This document shows positions 8,105-19,000 of a stretch of DNA of 64,000 bases, piece by piece (the stretch's first letter is position 1; every line of letters begins with the position of its first letter). The translations under genes and the position numbers were made by a program. Source of the stretch: Roseivirga sp. BDSF3-8 (lineage in GTDB: Bacteria; Bacteroidota; Bacteroidia; Cytophagales; Cyclobacteriaceae); the NCBI RefSeq assembly GCF_041449215.1, contig NZ_JBGNFV010000001.1, positions 4,357,001 to 4,421,000 on the forward strand. The letters run 5' to 3'. The notes below the pieces were generated by a model. That model made no database searches. It saw nothing but the letters and a program-made list of their open reading frames with translations, and had not been told where the DNA came from.

Positions 8105-9724
8105 CTAACTGAAGTATATCCACAAGCCGATAATAATAATAGCGAGCAGAATAGATAGTGCGATATCGGTTCCTTTACCGGTTTCGGCAGTTTTTGCTGC
8201 TTTGCGATCGTATGTAATGCCTTCTACTTTTTCTGCAGGAGGTGGTGCTGTGGCCATACTAACTGCTATTAGTACAATGACACAGATAATAAACAGGACG
8301 ATGGCAAAATGCAGGAAGTTCATCGTAGCATAGCCATGCATAAAACTACCTTCTTCCAGTGAAATTTTTTCCAGGTTATAGAGTACTTCTGTGATGAAAC
8401 GGATAGCACCCAAAACCAGACCGGAAAGAAGTGCCGCTATAGATCCGGTGGCGTTTAGTCTTTTAAAGAAAAGTCCGAACAGAAAGACGGCTGTGATAGG
8501 AGGGGCAATATAGGCTTGTACACTTTGCAGATATGTAAAAATCTGGCCGCTAATATATTTCATAAAAGGTATCCAGAGTAGCCCTACTACTACTAGTACT
8601 GCCGTTGCGATTTGACCTACCACCACGAGTTTTCTTTCGCTGGCATTGGGCTCGAATCGTTTGTAAATATCTAGTGTAAAAAGGGTTGAGGTAGAATTAA
8701 ATACGGATGATAGCGAACTCATTAGCGCAGCCAGCAATCCGGCAATAACAAGCCCCACAAGACCAGAAGGCAGTAATGTTTGAATAAGTACAGGTAATGC
8801 CTGGTCTGCAGCTTCAAGGCTCAACAAGCCTTTTTGTGAAAGGGCGTAAGCGATAATACCTGGTACCACAAAGATGAAAAGGGGTGTCATCTTGAGAAAA
8901 CCACCGAATATAGTGCCCTTTCTGGCCTCGGAAACATTTTTGGCCGATAGTACTCGCTGTACGATGAACTGGTCGGTACACCAATACCATATACCTAGAA
9001 TAGGGGCACCAAACATAATTCCCGTCCAGGGAAAATCGGGATGATCTGTTGGTCTCCACATGCTCATAAAGCTTGGGCCTACGATGCTTGTCATTTCGTT
9101 CCACCCACCCAGTTTTTCAAGGCCAATATAGGTAACAGCTATTGCTCCACCGATGAGGACAAACATCTGAATCATGTCTGTATACAGTACTGCTTTGAGC
9201 CCTCCGAAAATAGTATAAATACCAGTAGCGATGACAATAATAAGGGCGCCGGTCCAAAAGTCTACGCCTATTACAGTAAAGACGATACCTCCTGCAGCAA
9301 TGGTCACGGAGATTTTGGTAAGTACGTATCCTACAATGGAAATGATGGACAGGTACATACGGGAGGCACCATCATACCTGCGTTCCAGGAATTCGGGCAT
9401 GGTGTATACCCCACTTTTTATATAGAAAGGCACGAAGACCCAGCCTAGCAGGAGCAGGGCAATACCGGCCAATATCTCAAACTGGCTGACGGCTACCCCG
9501 GAACTGGCCCCTGTACCAGCCAGGCCGATGAGGTGCTCCGATCCAATGTTTGAAGCAAAAAGGGATGCGCCGATCACAAACCACCCGAGGTTTCTTCCCC
9601 CTAGGAAGTAATCTGATGAGGAGGCATTTACCTTTTCTTTATATGTAGCCCACCAGGCTATACCAAATACGATCAGGAAGTAAATCCCGATAACAACTTT
9701 GTCTAGTGTAGATAATTCAAACAT
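8105..9724 (-). CDS. Sodium/sugar cotransporter (SSS family, SGLT-like)
   Basis: 539-residue inner-membrane symporter with about 14 hydrophobic segments. The SSS signature is visible: SDYFLGGRNLGWFVIGASLFASNIGSEH is the TM1 region of sugar-type SGLTs, and GGLKAVLYTDMIQMFVLIGG is the TM5 signature. It should import glucose, maltose or another released sugar with Na+. It is the last gene of the alpha-glucan locus, 91 bases after the GH13 lipoprotein, and is likely cotranscribed with it. The right end hairpin of the IS (8047-8082) lies 22 bases past its stop and may now terminate its transcript. Sugar specificity cannot be fixed by eye. Confidence 0.92.
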   Translation of the reverse strand: MFELSTLDKVVIGIYFLIVFGIAWWATYKEKVNASSSDYFLGGRNLGWFVIGASLFASNIGSEHLIGLAGTGASSGVAVSQFEILAGIALLLLGWVFVPFYIKSGVYTMPEFLERRYDGASRMYLSIISIVGYVLTKISVTIAAGGIVFTVIGVDFWTGALIIVIATGIYTIFGGLKAVLYTDMIQMFVLIGGAIAVTYIGLEKLGGWNEMTSIVGPSFMSMWRPTDHPDFPWTGIMFGAPILGIWYWCTDQFIVQRVLSAKNVSEARKGTIFGGFLKMTPLFIFVVPGIIAYALSQKGLLSLEAADQALPVLIQTLLPSGLVGLVIAGLLAALMSSLSSVFNSTSTLFTLDIYKRFEPNASERKLVVVGQIATAVLVVVGLLWIPFMKYISGQIFTYLQSVQAYIAPPITAVFLFGLFFKRLNATGSIAALLSGLVLGAIRFITEVLYNLEKISLEEGSFMHGYATMNFLHFAIVLFIICVIVLIAVSMATAPPPAEKVEGITYDRKAAKTAETGKGTDIALSILLAIIIIGLWIYFS

Positions 9725-9815
9725 ACTGAGGTCAAATTTGACAGCCTGAAATTACTGTCATTTATTAAAGGGAGATACTTTTTGAGGGATTTTTTGACAA
9801 TTTTCGAAACTTTTT

Positions 9816-11390
9816 TCAAGGTTTTCCAAGGACGAGGCTACCATAGGGTGCCAGTAATATTACATTCCCCTGAATGCCAGAGCTGCCAGAACTCCATGTA
9901 ATAATCTTATAGTCAGATAATTCCGTCGTGATTTTCACTTGTTTTTCTTCACCGCTAAGGTTGTGCATAACCAAAACAGATTTGTCCTCGTGGCTTCTGG
10001 TAAAAGATATAATCTTATTTGATCCGTCATCCACTTTCTGGAGGTTACCATAGGTGAGTGGTGCTGAATAGTTGCGTGTGGTAATCAGCCCCTTGTATAC
10101 ATTGTAAAGAGAACCGGAATCCTGTTTTTGAACAGCTAACGGGGCGATTACGCCTTCGGTACTGAAAATAGCTTCCCGCCAGCGGGTTTCTTTTTCAGTC
10201 AGGCCGGGTTCCCACAGAAATGGCTCCCGTATAAATTCATCGGGCTTTTTGCCTCGCATACCCAGTTCCTCTCCATAATAAATGTAAGGTGAACCGGGCA
10301 GGGTCATCAGTAGGGCTGCTGCCAGCCGGGCTTTCGGTTCATAATTACCTAATTGGCTCATGATCCGGTCCTGATCGTGGTTGGTCAGGAAGGTCGCATC
10401 TACATATTCAGGGTTTTCGGTGCTGTATGCATTTCGGATTTCATTATGCATTTCGATCAGGCCGCTGTCCACTTCATTTTGGATAGTTTTGACTATCTCG
10501 AAACTCAGGTCGAAGTTAAATACGGCATCAAGTCCGTTTAGAAAAGGAGCTGTTATCTCAGTGTCTGCCCAAACCTCACCAACCAGGTATACATCTTTAT
10601 TTACCTTCTCCATCTCTGTCCTGAATTCTTCCCACCAGGCTACCGTCTTTTCCACCTCATCTTTCGGATAAATATACAGGGCAGCATCCAGGCGGAAGCC
10701 ATCTACTTTTACCTCTTCAAGCCAGAACTTACCGATCTCGGTAATTTCTTTTCTTACAGAGGGGTTGTTATAATTCAGGTCGGGCATGCCCTGCCAGAAA
10801 AAACCGTAATAAATCTCTTCATTTCCTTCACGGGTGTGCCATTCGGGAATGTAGGATGCGTTCGCCTCCATTCTACCCTTTGCAATGAGGCTCTCTCTCA
10901 CACTATCAGCATTTGCCCACACATAGTAATCGCGGTAGGGATTTTCGGATCCTGATATAGCTTTCTGAAACCAGGGGTGATTCTGATCAGTATGATTTAC
11001 CACCAGGTCAATGATGACTTTGATGTCATGCTCATGGGCCTTTTTTACAAAATTTTTGAAATCGTCCAGGGAACCGTAATCCTCATGGATGGCCTGGTAG
11101 TCTGTAATATCGTATTTGTGGTAGGAAGGAGAGGGGCTTATGGGCATAAGCCAGATGGCTTTGGCTCCTAAATTTTTTATATACGCCAGGTTTTGTGTCA
11201 TCCCGTTGATGTCACCGATGGAGTCTCCGTCACTATCTGCAAATGACTGGACGAAAATCTCATAAGTCATAGCATGAGGCCATTGGGCAGCCATTTCCCT
11301 AACAGGCTCTTCGGCTGGCTGCTCGGCAGTGTTGCATCCGGTTATCAAGGAAAGGGAGAAAACGGCCACTAATAAGTGTTTAAATAGCAT
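9816..11390 (-). CDS. GH13 alpha-amylase family lipoprotein
   Basis: 524 residues. A signal peptide with lipobox (LSLITGC) is followed by a short linker, and the GH13 barrel starts near residue 33. Conserved GH13 regions are VIDLVVNHTD (I), DGFRLDAALYIY with the nucleophile Asp (II), VYLVGEVWAD with the acid/base Glu (III) and FLTNHDQDR with the stabilising Asp (IV). A beta-sandwich C domain ends the protein. It should cleave alpha-1,4-glucans or maltodextrins at the cell envelope. Residues after the lipid Cys are NTAEQ, with weak acidity, so surface versus periplasmic placement is unclear. A terminator-like hairpin lies between it and the upstream GH13 gene. Confidence 0.93.
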   Translation of the reverse strand: MLFKHLLVAVFSLSLITGCNTAEQPAEEPVREMAAQWPHAMTYEIFVQSFADSDGDSIGDINGMTQNLAYIKNLGAKAIWLMPISPSPSYHKYDITDYQAIHEDYGSLDDFKNFVKKAHEHDIKVIIDLVVNHTDQNHPWFQKAISGSENPYRDYYVWANADSVRESLIAKGRMEANASYIPEWHTREGNEEIYYGFFWQGMPDLNYNNPSVRKEITEIGKFWLEEVKVDGFRLDAALYIYPKDEVEKTVAWWEEFRTEMEKVNKDVYLVGEVWADTEITAPFLNGLDAVFNFDLSFEIVKTIQNEVDSGLIEMHNEIRNAYSTENPEYVDATFLTNHDQDRIMSQLGNYEPKARLAAALLMTLPGSPYIYYGEELGMRGKKPDEFIREPFLWEPGLTEKETRWREAIFSTEGVIAPLAVQKQDSGSLYNVYKGLITTRNYSAPLTYGNLQKVDDGSNKIISFTRSHEDKSVLVMHNLSGEEKQVKITTELSDYKIITWSSGSSGIQGNVILLAPYGSLVLGKP

Positions 11391-11405
11391 AGTTTTGGTT
11401 TGGAT

Positions 11406-11440
11406 AAAAAGCAGTTACCGGAAATATTCCGGTAACTGCT
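11406..11440 (-). terminator. Strong hairpin between the two GH13 genes
   Basis: A perfect 14-bp stem (AGCAGTTACCGGAA with its complement) has a 3-base loop. On the minus strand it is followed by TTTTTATC. It sits 31 bases after the stop of the T9SS-type GH13 gene and 16 bases before the next start. It should end or attenuate the transcript here. Confidence 0.85.
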
Positions 11441-11470
11441 CTAACTTCAATATGGGTAGATGCACAATTT

Positions 11471-14314
11471 TTATTTCTTCAGAAAACGGTCCAATAGTAC
11501 GGTGTTCTCCGTATAATACTGAATGAAATAGGTGCCTTCGGGCAAGGTTGACGTATTTACCTGCAGGCTATTATTACCTGATGGAGTATAGGTGGCTACA
11601 GGCCGACCCATAATGTCCCGTATGATGATAGTTTCTACCTTTTGATTTACGGGCCATTCCATGAATAATCTACCCTCAACAGGGTTTGGGTAGGAGACAA
11701 TACCTGCTCTTCTGGCGCTGTTATCTCCGAGTCCGGTTACTTCACCCAGCTCGAAAGGAACCAGGTCGCTGGCAGTGGGGCTTAGGTCCTGGTCACTCAG
11801 GATGTGAAACTCACCGGGGGCCAGGGTGAAGGTATATCCTGTGGATGTAACTTGCAGTTCCCCGTCGGTAAAATAGTCATAGTATGTGCCGATAGCGGGA
11901 AAAGGTACCCTTAGCTCATCTTCGGTCAGACCTAAATTACCTAATACTATAAGTGTGCCCTCGCTTCCGGTGTAGCTAAGCCACTTGGTTTCCTGTGAGG
12001 GCTTCCAGTCAAAGGTACCGCTGGCAACTGCGCCATTTTCGGTTTTGAGGTCAAGGATACTACGGTAAACCTCGAATACTTTAGCACGTTCAGGGTCATT
12101 CAGGTAATCCCACCTCGGCTTTTTTCTGTCGATGCGGCAGTTTGAGCTGAGGGAGCCGTCGGGGCACTTTTGGATAGAGGTATCAAATCCCATTTCGCCG
12201 AATTCCCAGATCATTTTAGGGCCGGGAGTCAAGAGGTGAAAGGCAGCAGCCATTTTTACCCTGTTCAGGGCGGTGCTCAGATCAGTGACATCATAGTCTC
12301 CCTCAGAGCCTCCATAGGTGAGCATTTCGTACATGATTCTTTCCTCATCATGACTTTCGATATACCCCACCAGGTGGTTGTCATTCCACCCTCTGTTTCT
12401 GGCATACAAACCCTGAATGGAGTTAGTACTACTGGGATCATTCAGTGCAGGGACAAAATCAAAGTGCATATTTCCCCATAGCATCATGCCATAGTTGGCC
12501 AATTCACGCTCTTCGGTATTATCAGCAAAGTGTTCCAGAATAACATATGCGTCGGGGTCATATGCCCATATTTGATCGGCCATGCGTTTCAGGATGGCAA
12601 TCCTGCCCTCGTCGCGGGAACTCCACGCACCTACATCCGTTCCGTAGTCGGTCTGAGTAAACCCTTTGCTGAGATCAAAGCGGAAGCCATCGAAGCGGAA
12701 AGATTCCAGCCAATAGCGGTTTACAGAATCAACAAACTCTTCCGTGTACGGACTCTCATGATTAAAGTCGAAAAAGACGTTAAAAGGATGGGTTGCTGTA
12801 CGGTTAAACCAGGGGCTTTCATTCGAAGGCTGACCGTCCTCCCAATACATTTTTACCAGGGGAGAGGGGTAGTCGTTCTGATTTAGAACCATGTCCAGTA
12901 TTACGGCCATGCCTCTTTTATGTGCCTCGTCTATAAAGTGCCGGAGAGAATCGGCTGGCCCGTAGAACTTATCGGCTGCAAACATAAAAGCAGGATTGTA
13001 ACCCCAGGAGTTATTGCCGTTAAATTCCATTATCGGCATAAGTTCAATGGTATTTACGCCCAGCCTCTCCAGGTAACCGAGGGTATCGATAAGGTTACTA
13101 TAGGATTGTGAACCATCGCCAAAGTTATCACCGAAAAAATCACGTATCAGTAATTCATATACTATCAGCTCTTCCTGGGGGGGGCGCTGAAAGTCATTAA
13201 TCTCCCAGGAGTAGGGTACCTGGGCTGTCTGTAAAACACTTAACCGGTCATCACCTGCTGCAGGGGCTTCTGCAGGGTAGGGTTTCAGGTCAGGATATAC
13301 AGAGGCAGGGATATACGGGTCGTTAAAAGGATCAAGTATTTTTGCTGAAAAAGGATCTGCTACCCGAATATTTTGATCTACCAGGTAATAGAAGGCATAT
13401 TCCTGACCAGGAGTGAGTCCGGTAATTGTGGTCCAGAAATATTCACCATCTCTGTACATCTGGTATTCAGGAAGTATGTCCCAGCCGGTGAATTCACCGA
13501 CGACGTAAACAGAGTTTTTCAATGGCGCCTGAAGGACCAATGTGGCTTCGGTGTCATCTGCCTGATTATAATTGATACCAGGGACAGCTCCGGCAGGAAG
13601 TGACTGTACCTGTGTGGGCGTACTCAATACTATATTGAAGGAAGCATTCAGGCTTTCAGAAGTGCCACTTACTGCGGTGATCTCCATAGTTCCGCTGGAA
13701 GGAGGGGAGAAGGTGAAATCCAGTTCAGTACCTGTATAAGTATCTACCGGGTTTCCTTCAAAGGTGGCAGTAAAAGTTGCCGTTTGGTTCGTCTCAGCAC
13801 TAATATTCAGATTGCCCCCGGGTGTTACAAACACATTATCTGAAGCAGGCTCGTTAACTCTCAGTGCGAAACCCTGTACAAATTCGATAACGAAATCTTC
13901 GGTTTGAGCATTTCCGGCTGTATTCTTAGCAAGAAATCCCATGCGGGTAATTTCTGTTCCGTTTGGTACGCCGTAAAAGCTGGTAATATCATTGATAGTT
14001 ATCGACCATACGTCATCTCCTAATGGAGTAAACTCAAATGGTTCCGGCAATGCAGCTCCGAAGTCAGTCTGCTCTTCCGGGGTATATTCAAATGGGTCTT
14101 CGTTTCCGACGCCGGACCATAGAAAAAGCTCGCCTTTCTGAGACAAATCTAGCAAAGCCTCTGCGCGATCATCCTGAGCCTGATTAAGGTCCAGTGTAAT
14201 GGTTATCGGTTGGTCAGGGCTTGGAAAAGAGGGGGTGGTGGTAAACGCCTGTCCCAGCACATTTCCGCACACTACCAACATGAGAAAAAAAAGTAGTGTA
14301 GAGTTTCTGATCAT
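11471..14314 (-). CDS. Secreted GH13 alpha-amylase family enzyme with T9SS sorting domain
   Basis: 947-residue exported enzyme. A signal peptide (cleaved after GNVLGQ) is followed by Ig/CBM-like beta domains (about 25-330, including a glycogen-branching-like segment VYVVGEFTGWDILPEY). The GH13 barrel covers about 370-760: AVILDMVLNQND (I), FDGFRFDLSKG with the nucleophile (II), YVILEHFADN with the acid/base (III) and GYIESHDEER (IV). The last 80 residues are a type A T9SS C-terminal domain (SYPNPVEGRLFMEW, DIMGRPVATY, LPEGTYFIQYY, ending in FLKK). It is therefore inferred to be released or anchored outside the cell and to start alpha-glucan breakdown for the adjacent SusC/D system. Confidence 0.93.
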   Translation of the reverse strand: MIRNSTLLFFLMLVVCGNVLGQAFTTTPSFPSPDQPITITLDLNQAQDDRAEALLDLSQKGELFLWSGVGNEDPFEYTPEEQTDFGAALPEPFEFTPLGDDVWSITINDITSFYGVPNGTEITRMGFLAKNTAGNAQTEDFVIEFVQGFALRVNEPASDNVFVTPGGNLNISAETNQTATFTATFEGNPVDTYTGTELDFTFSPPSSGTMEITAVSGTSESLNASFNIVLSTPTQVQSLPAGAVPGINYNQADDTEATLVLQAPLKNSVYVVGEFTGWDILPEYQMYRDGEYFWTTITGLTPGQEYAFYYLVDQNIRVADPFSAKILDPFNDPYIPASVYPDLKPYPAEAPAAGDDRLSVLQTAQVPYSWEINDFQRPPQEELIVYELLIRDFFGDNFGDGSQSYSNLIDTLGYLERLGVNTIELMPIMEFNGNNSWGYNPAFMFAADKFYGPADSLRHFIDEAHKRGMAVILDMVLNQNDYPSPLVKMYWEDGQPSNESPWFNRTATHPFNVFFDFNHESPYTEEFVDSVNRYWLESFRFDGFRFDLSKGFTQTDYGTDVGAWSSRDEGRIAILKRMADQIWAYDPDAYVILEHFADNTEERELANYGMMLWGNMHFDFVPALNDPSSTNSIQGLYARNRGWNDNHLVGYIESHDEERIMYEMLTYGGSEGDYDVTDLSTALNRVKMAAAFHLLTPGPKMIWEFGEMGFDTSIQKCPDGSLSSNCRIDRKKPRWDYLNDPERAKVFEVYRSILDLKTENGAVASGTFDWKPSQETKWLSYTGSEGTLIVLGNLGLTEDELRVPFPAIGTYYDYFTDGELQVTSTGYTFTLAPGEFHILSDQDLSPTASDLVPFELGEVTGLGDNSARRAGIVSYPNPVEGRLFMEWPVNQKVETIIIRDIMGRPVATYTPSGNNSLQVNTSTLPEGTYFIQYYTENTVLLDRFLKK

Positions 14315-14387
14315 ATTAAAGTGGTTAATATCGGGCTAATAATAACCCAGATGGATTGGGTTGTACTTAACCATATGAAAGAAATAC

Positions 14388-14417
14388 TAAAAAGAGGCAC
14401 CTCAAGGTGCCTCTTTT
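14388..14417 (-). terminator. Terminator after susD
   Basis: The stem AAAAAGAGGCACCT / AGGTGCCTCTTTTT is nearly perfect and runs into T on the minus strand. It begins seven bases past the SusD stop. It separates the binding/uptake genes from the downstream GH13 genes. Confidence 0.88.
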
Positions 14418-14423
14418 TCAATT

Positions 14424-15998
14424 TTAATAAAAAGGGTTTTGGTCAAGATTGGTATTGGCAATCGTTTCATTCGAAGGTATTGGATAGATATCTCTATAGG
14501 CATCTGTTGTGCGTCCTTCCTGAACCCCCCCTTTCCATGGCCACCTTCCATTTTCACTGAAAAGATCGAATCTAACGAGGTCAGTTCTTCGATGACATTC
14601 CCAGTAAAGCTCACGAGCTCTTTCATCAATTATGAAGTCGAGGTCCAGATCACCAATTGCAATATTACCACTCTGGTCATTATACGCTCTCTCTCTGATC
14701 TCATTGATGAAGTCTACAGCTTGATTAACACTACCGCCGCCGCCTCTGAGTACAGCCTCTGCATACATAAGGTAAATATCAGCCAAACGGAACATAGGAA
14801 AGTCAGTGTCAGGATGGAGGGCGTTCACCCCAGGGACTCCCGCAGACGATACATTACGGTATTTTACTACTCCTATACCATCTGTAAACGTGTTGATATT
14901 TTCTATTACGCGTGACTGGCCTTCAGTATAAAAAAGACCGCTTCTTTCGTCTATAGTGCCATCAGTAGTGGGGAAAAGATCAACTAATGCACTGGTTGCT
15001 CTCATACCGAACCAACCACCATCAATTCCATACTCTGCAGCATCCATGGATCCACCTACGGGCATGTGAGTCAAAAATGTCATCCCACCGAAAGACCGGG
15101 TATATCGGCCATCAAATAGTACAGGAAAAATAATCTCTGGTGAGCTATTATTATCCGTTAGGAATAAATGCCCATACTCAGGTTGGAGAGTATATGCTCC
15201 CGATTCTATTATTCTGGTTGTAAAGTCAATAACTTCAGTATAATGGTCCTCATTGACGTATACCTCAGAATTAAGATACAATTTAGCGAGGACGGCCCAA
15301 GCTGCTGCTTGATCAGCTCTGCCGTATGCTCCTGTGCCAGGGGCGGCTAGCTCTGATTCAATCGCTAAAAGTTCTGATTCTATATAATTAAAGACTTCCT
15401 GAGGACTGCCTTGTTCGGGAAGATCACCCAAATTACTTTCTTCAGTAAAGAATGGAATATTTCGGAACATATCAAGAGCATGCCAGTAGCTTAAAGCCCT
15501 TAAAAAGCGTGCTTCTGCACGGAATTGCTCAATTTCTTCCCTTAGATCACCCGTGATTCCTCTTTCCTCTAGTTTGGCGTCAGTAGACTCTCTGAGGAAT
15601 TCATTAGTTAATCCGATTTGGTAAAAGAATCTGGCATAAAGTGCAGTGATCATTGGGTTAGATGAAGTCCAGTTATGATTATGGAAGTCCTGAATACCAG
15701 GATCACCCCACGCTGTAACCGCCTCATCCGTTGAAAGCTCTTGTGCTTTCCAATAAGTACGAAGATAACTAGAAAAGCCCTCATCGATCCCCTGAATGTC
15801 CGGTTGACCTGCAGGACCTTGCTGTCCTGTTACGGCCAATCCGGCATATATCTTGGCAATAAAAGCTTCATACTGGGTAGGATCATCAAATACGATGTTA
15901 CCCGTGGTAAGATCTTTTGGCTCTACATCTAGGTCAGTACAGGCTGTAATTACCGTCAGGCCCAGTGCAAATAATACCGTATACTTAATAATATTCAT
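14424..15998 (-). CDS. susD: SusD/RagB-family glycan-binding lipoprotein
   Basis: 524 residues with signal peptide and lipobox (GLTVITAC). After the lipid Cys comes TDLDVEPKD; such acidic residues fit a Bacteroidota surface-export signal (family knowledge). SusD motifs seen are FRAEARFLRALSYW in the TPR-like region, MFRLADIYLMYAEAVLRGGG and the C-terminal ERARELYWECHRRTDLVRF. The protein forms a lid on the SusC barrel and captures oligosaccharide. It follows susC by 26 bases and precedes a strong terminator. Substrate as alpha-glucan is inferred from the neighbouring GH13 genes. Confidence 0.95.
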   Translation of the reverse strand: MNIIKYTVLFALGLTVITACTDLDVEPKDLTTGNIVFDDPTQYEAFIAKIYAGLAVTGQQGPAGQPDIQGIDEGFSSYLRTYWKAQELSTDEAVTAWGDPGIQDFHNHNWTSSNPMITALYARFFYQIGLTNEFLRESTDAKLEERGITGDLREEIEQFRAEARFLRALSYWHALDMFRNIPFFTEESNLGDLPEQGSPQEVFNYIESELLAIESELAAPGTGAYGRADQAAAWAVLAKLYLNSEVYVNEDHYTEVIDFTTRIIESGAYTLQPEYGHLFLTDNNSSPEIIFPVLFDGRYTRSFGGMTFLTHMPVGGSMDAAEYGIDGGWFGMRATSALVDLFPTTDGTIDERSGLFYTEGQSRVIENINTFTDGIGVVKYRNVSSAGVPGVNALHPDTDFPMFRLADIYLMYAEAVLRGGGGSVNQAVDFINEIRERAYNDQSGNIAIGDLDLDFIIDERARELYWECHRRTDLVRFDLFSENGRWPWKGGVQEGRTTDAYRDIYPIPSNETIANTNLDQNPFY

Positions 15999-16024
15999 AA
16001 TTAGTCAATGCTAGTTCTTAAGAA

Positions 16025-19000
16025 TTAAAGTCCAAGGTTCAGGCCTATGAGAAAAGTCCTTGACCTGGGATACAAGTCATTGTCTATACCACCTATTCCG
16101 CTTTCAGGATCAATTCCGGAATAATCAGTTATAACAAATGCATTCTGAACAGTGCCATATACACGAAGGCTGACATTTTCACCCAAATTTGGCACAGTAT
16201 AGCCCAGCGTAATATTGTCCATTCGAAGGAATGAAGCATCTTCCACATAAATATCGCTAAAGAGTTGAGGCTCTTCGAATTGGTTATCCAATACGGAAGC
16301 ATGCATATTACCTGGAGTTATATCATTTGTCAGGCGGCTATAGTTGCCGGCAAATGAGGCGAAGTTGTTATAAACATACCCTCCCAGACTACCTCTTAAG
16401 GTAAATGATAGGTCAAAATTATAAGCATTTACGTTAGACGTGAGACCAAAAAGCCAATCAGGTAATGGGTCGTTATAGTATATTCTATCACTATCATTTA
16501 CAATACCATCTTCATTCTGATCCACATACAAGTCAGAATCGTCTACTACCCCATCATCGTTATGGTCTACGCCATCTACGAGAGGATTTCCGTTTTCATC
16601 ACGAATATGTTCAAATACATAAAAGGTGTTACGTGATTCTCCTACGGACAATATCTGTATTCTATTACCTACACCGCCAGATATATCTCCTACAGGTACT
16701 CCACGGAAGTCAGGGTCAGTATTACCATTAAGTTTGGTTATCTCATTGTGATTATAGGCTACATTAAATCCTAGGTCCCACCTAATATCTGACTTGTCGA
16801 TGATTATACCATTTAACCCGAGTTCAACACCTTTATTTTCCATAGAGCCGATATTGGTAACTACAAAGTTACTTAGATTAGTACCGGCAGGAACAGGGGT
16901 GTTGAAGAGAAGATCATCAGTTTGCTTAAGATAGAAATCCAGCGTTCCATTCAGCCTTCCATTCAGTAAGCTGTAATCAAGACCTACATTGTATTGGGTG
17001 GTTTCCTCCCACTTAAGTTGAGGGTTATAAGCGCTGGGTCGAATGGTTGTGATTGGCTCCCCCCCCAGAGGGTATTGGGTAAACTGATCACTTGGTCTGT
17101 ATACGGCAAAATACTGGTAGTTTGCAAATTCCTGATTACCGGTAATACCCCATCCTGCTCTAACTTTAAGGTCATTAAATATGGAGGAAAGACCATCCAT
17201 CCAAGGCTCTTCAATGATTCTCCAACCCAACGAAGCAGAGGGGAAGAAGCCCCATCGGTTTTCATCTCCAAAACGGGATGATCCATCATACCGGGCATTT
17301 ACCGTCAGTAAATACCGGCTCATAAAGTCATAATCCACGCGTCCGAAGAAGGAAATCAGTCTGTTTTCCTGAACAGAGTAGGGGGCTTCATATTCACCGG
17401 CAATAGTTGGGTTATAAATACCGAAAATATTTGTGCTAAGCCTCCTTGCAGTTATTGTAGGAAATCCATTAAAAAAGTCCTGATATGAGTAACCGGCAAG
17501 AGCTTTAATGTTGCTATTAATTCCTTTTAGGTTTTTCTCGTAATTCAGATAGGATTCTAAGAGCTTCATTGTACGCGTGATACTCTCAATCTTCACCTGT
17601 CCACTATCTGCAGATTGGGATCTAAGGGTAAATGGCTGGAAGTCACTACGCTGGCCTTTTAGTACATCGTATGCAAGATTTACTTTGGCCGAAAGTCCAG
17701 AAATAAAAGGAAGGTCATATGAAATGGTCATATTACCCAAGCTTCTATATGTTTCACCCACAAACTCTGTTTGATCCAGTACTGAAACAGGGTTTAAGCC
17801 TACGGCTGTACCGAACGTAGTTGGCCATTCCCAATACCCTCCAAACTGGCTGTTCACATCGTAAATAGGCTGGGTAGGAGCAAAGCCAATTGAATTACTA
17901 ATTGCTGCCCCATCTACAAAAGCATCTTCCGTATATGCACCTTTTAGACCGAGTGAAATATCCAGGGTATTATCAAAAAGACTTTGGTTTAAATTTAGAT
18001 TCAAGCCAGTCCTTTTTGTCGACGATGTTTCAATAATCCCTTCCTTGTCAAGGTAATTGAAAGATATACGGTAGCCAGTATTTTCACCTCCTCCTGTAAA
18101 GGATAATGAATGGTTTTGACCTACAGCCGTTCTAAGCACTTGCGACTGCCAGTCTGTATTAGCATTAAGTAATAAGTTCGTGCGGTCAGGAGCAACTTCA
18201 GCAGCCACTAGTCTATACTGATCACCATTCAGAACATCAATCTTATCGACAGCATTTGAGAATGATACCCAACTATCATAGTTCAGTCTGGGTTTGGCAC
18301 CGGCTTTTCCGGACTTTGTGGTAATGATGATAACACCGTTTGCCGCACGTGATCCATAAATGGCGGCCGCAGAAGCATCTTTTAATACCGTAAATGATTC
18401 TATGTCATTAGGGTTCAGGAAGTTGAGGGGGTTTCGGCCTCCGTTCTGAGTGGTGTTTTCTAAAGGTACTCCATCAATAACATATAATGGGTCATTACCA
18501 GCCGTAAGAGAAGTTCCTCCCCGGATCCTGATTTGAACTTTACCTCCGGGTTCGCCACTATCCGGGGTGATATTTACTCCAGGTACCTTACCATTGATTA
18601 GTTGATCCGGAGATACAATAGCTCCTTTATTAAATTCCTTGCTATCAACTTCTACAACTGAGCCTGTGACATCTTCCTTCTCCTGTTGGCCGTAGCCTAC
18701 GACCACAACTTCTGAAAGTTGCTCAATGTCAGGTGCCAGGTTGAGGTCGATGGTGCTACGGTTGTTCACAGGCACTTCTTCCTTCACATATCCGACATAA
18801 GAGAATACCAGGGTGGCATCAGGAGCTACATTGATTGAGTAGTTTCCATCTATGTCTGTAACAGCCCCGTTTGTGGTGCCTTTAACCAGGATGTTCACTC
18901 CTGGTAGCCCTTCACCATTGAGCTGGTCTGTAACTTTTCCGGTTACCCTTACCTGTGACCATGCTACGCCGCTTATGCACAGCATGACCAGGAGAAGCGA

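Noticed and set aside
12170-13111. Plus-strand open frames inside the GH13-T9SS gene
   Set aside because: They are shadows of the minus-strand gene; no signal peptide, motif or upstream site supports them.
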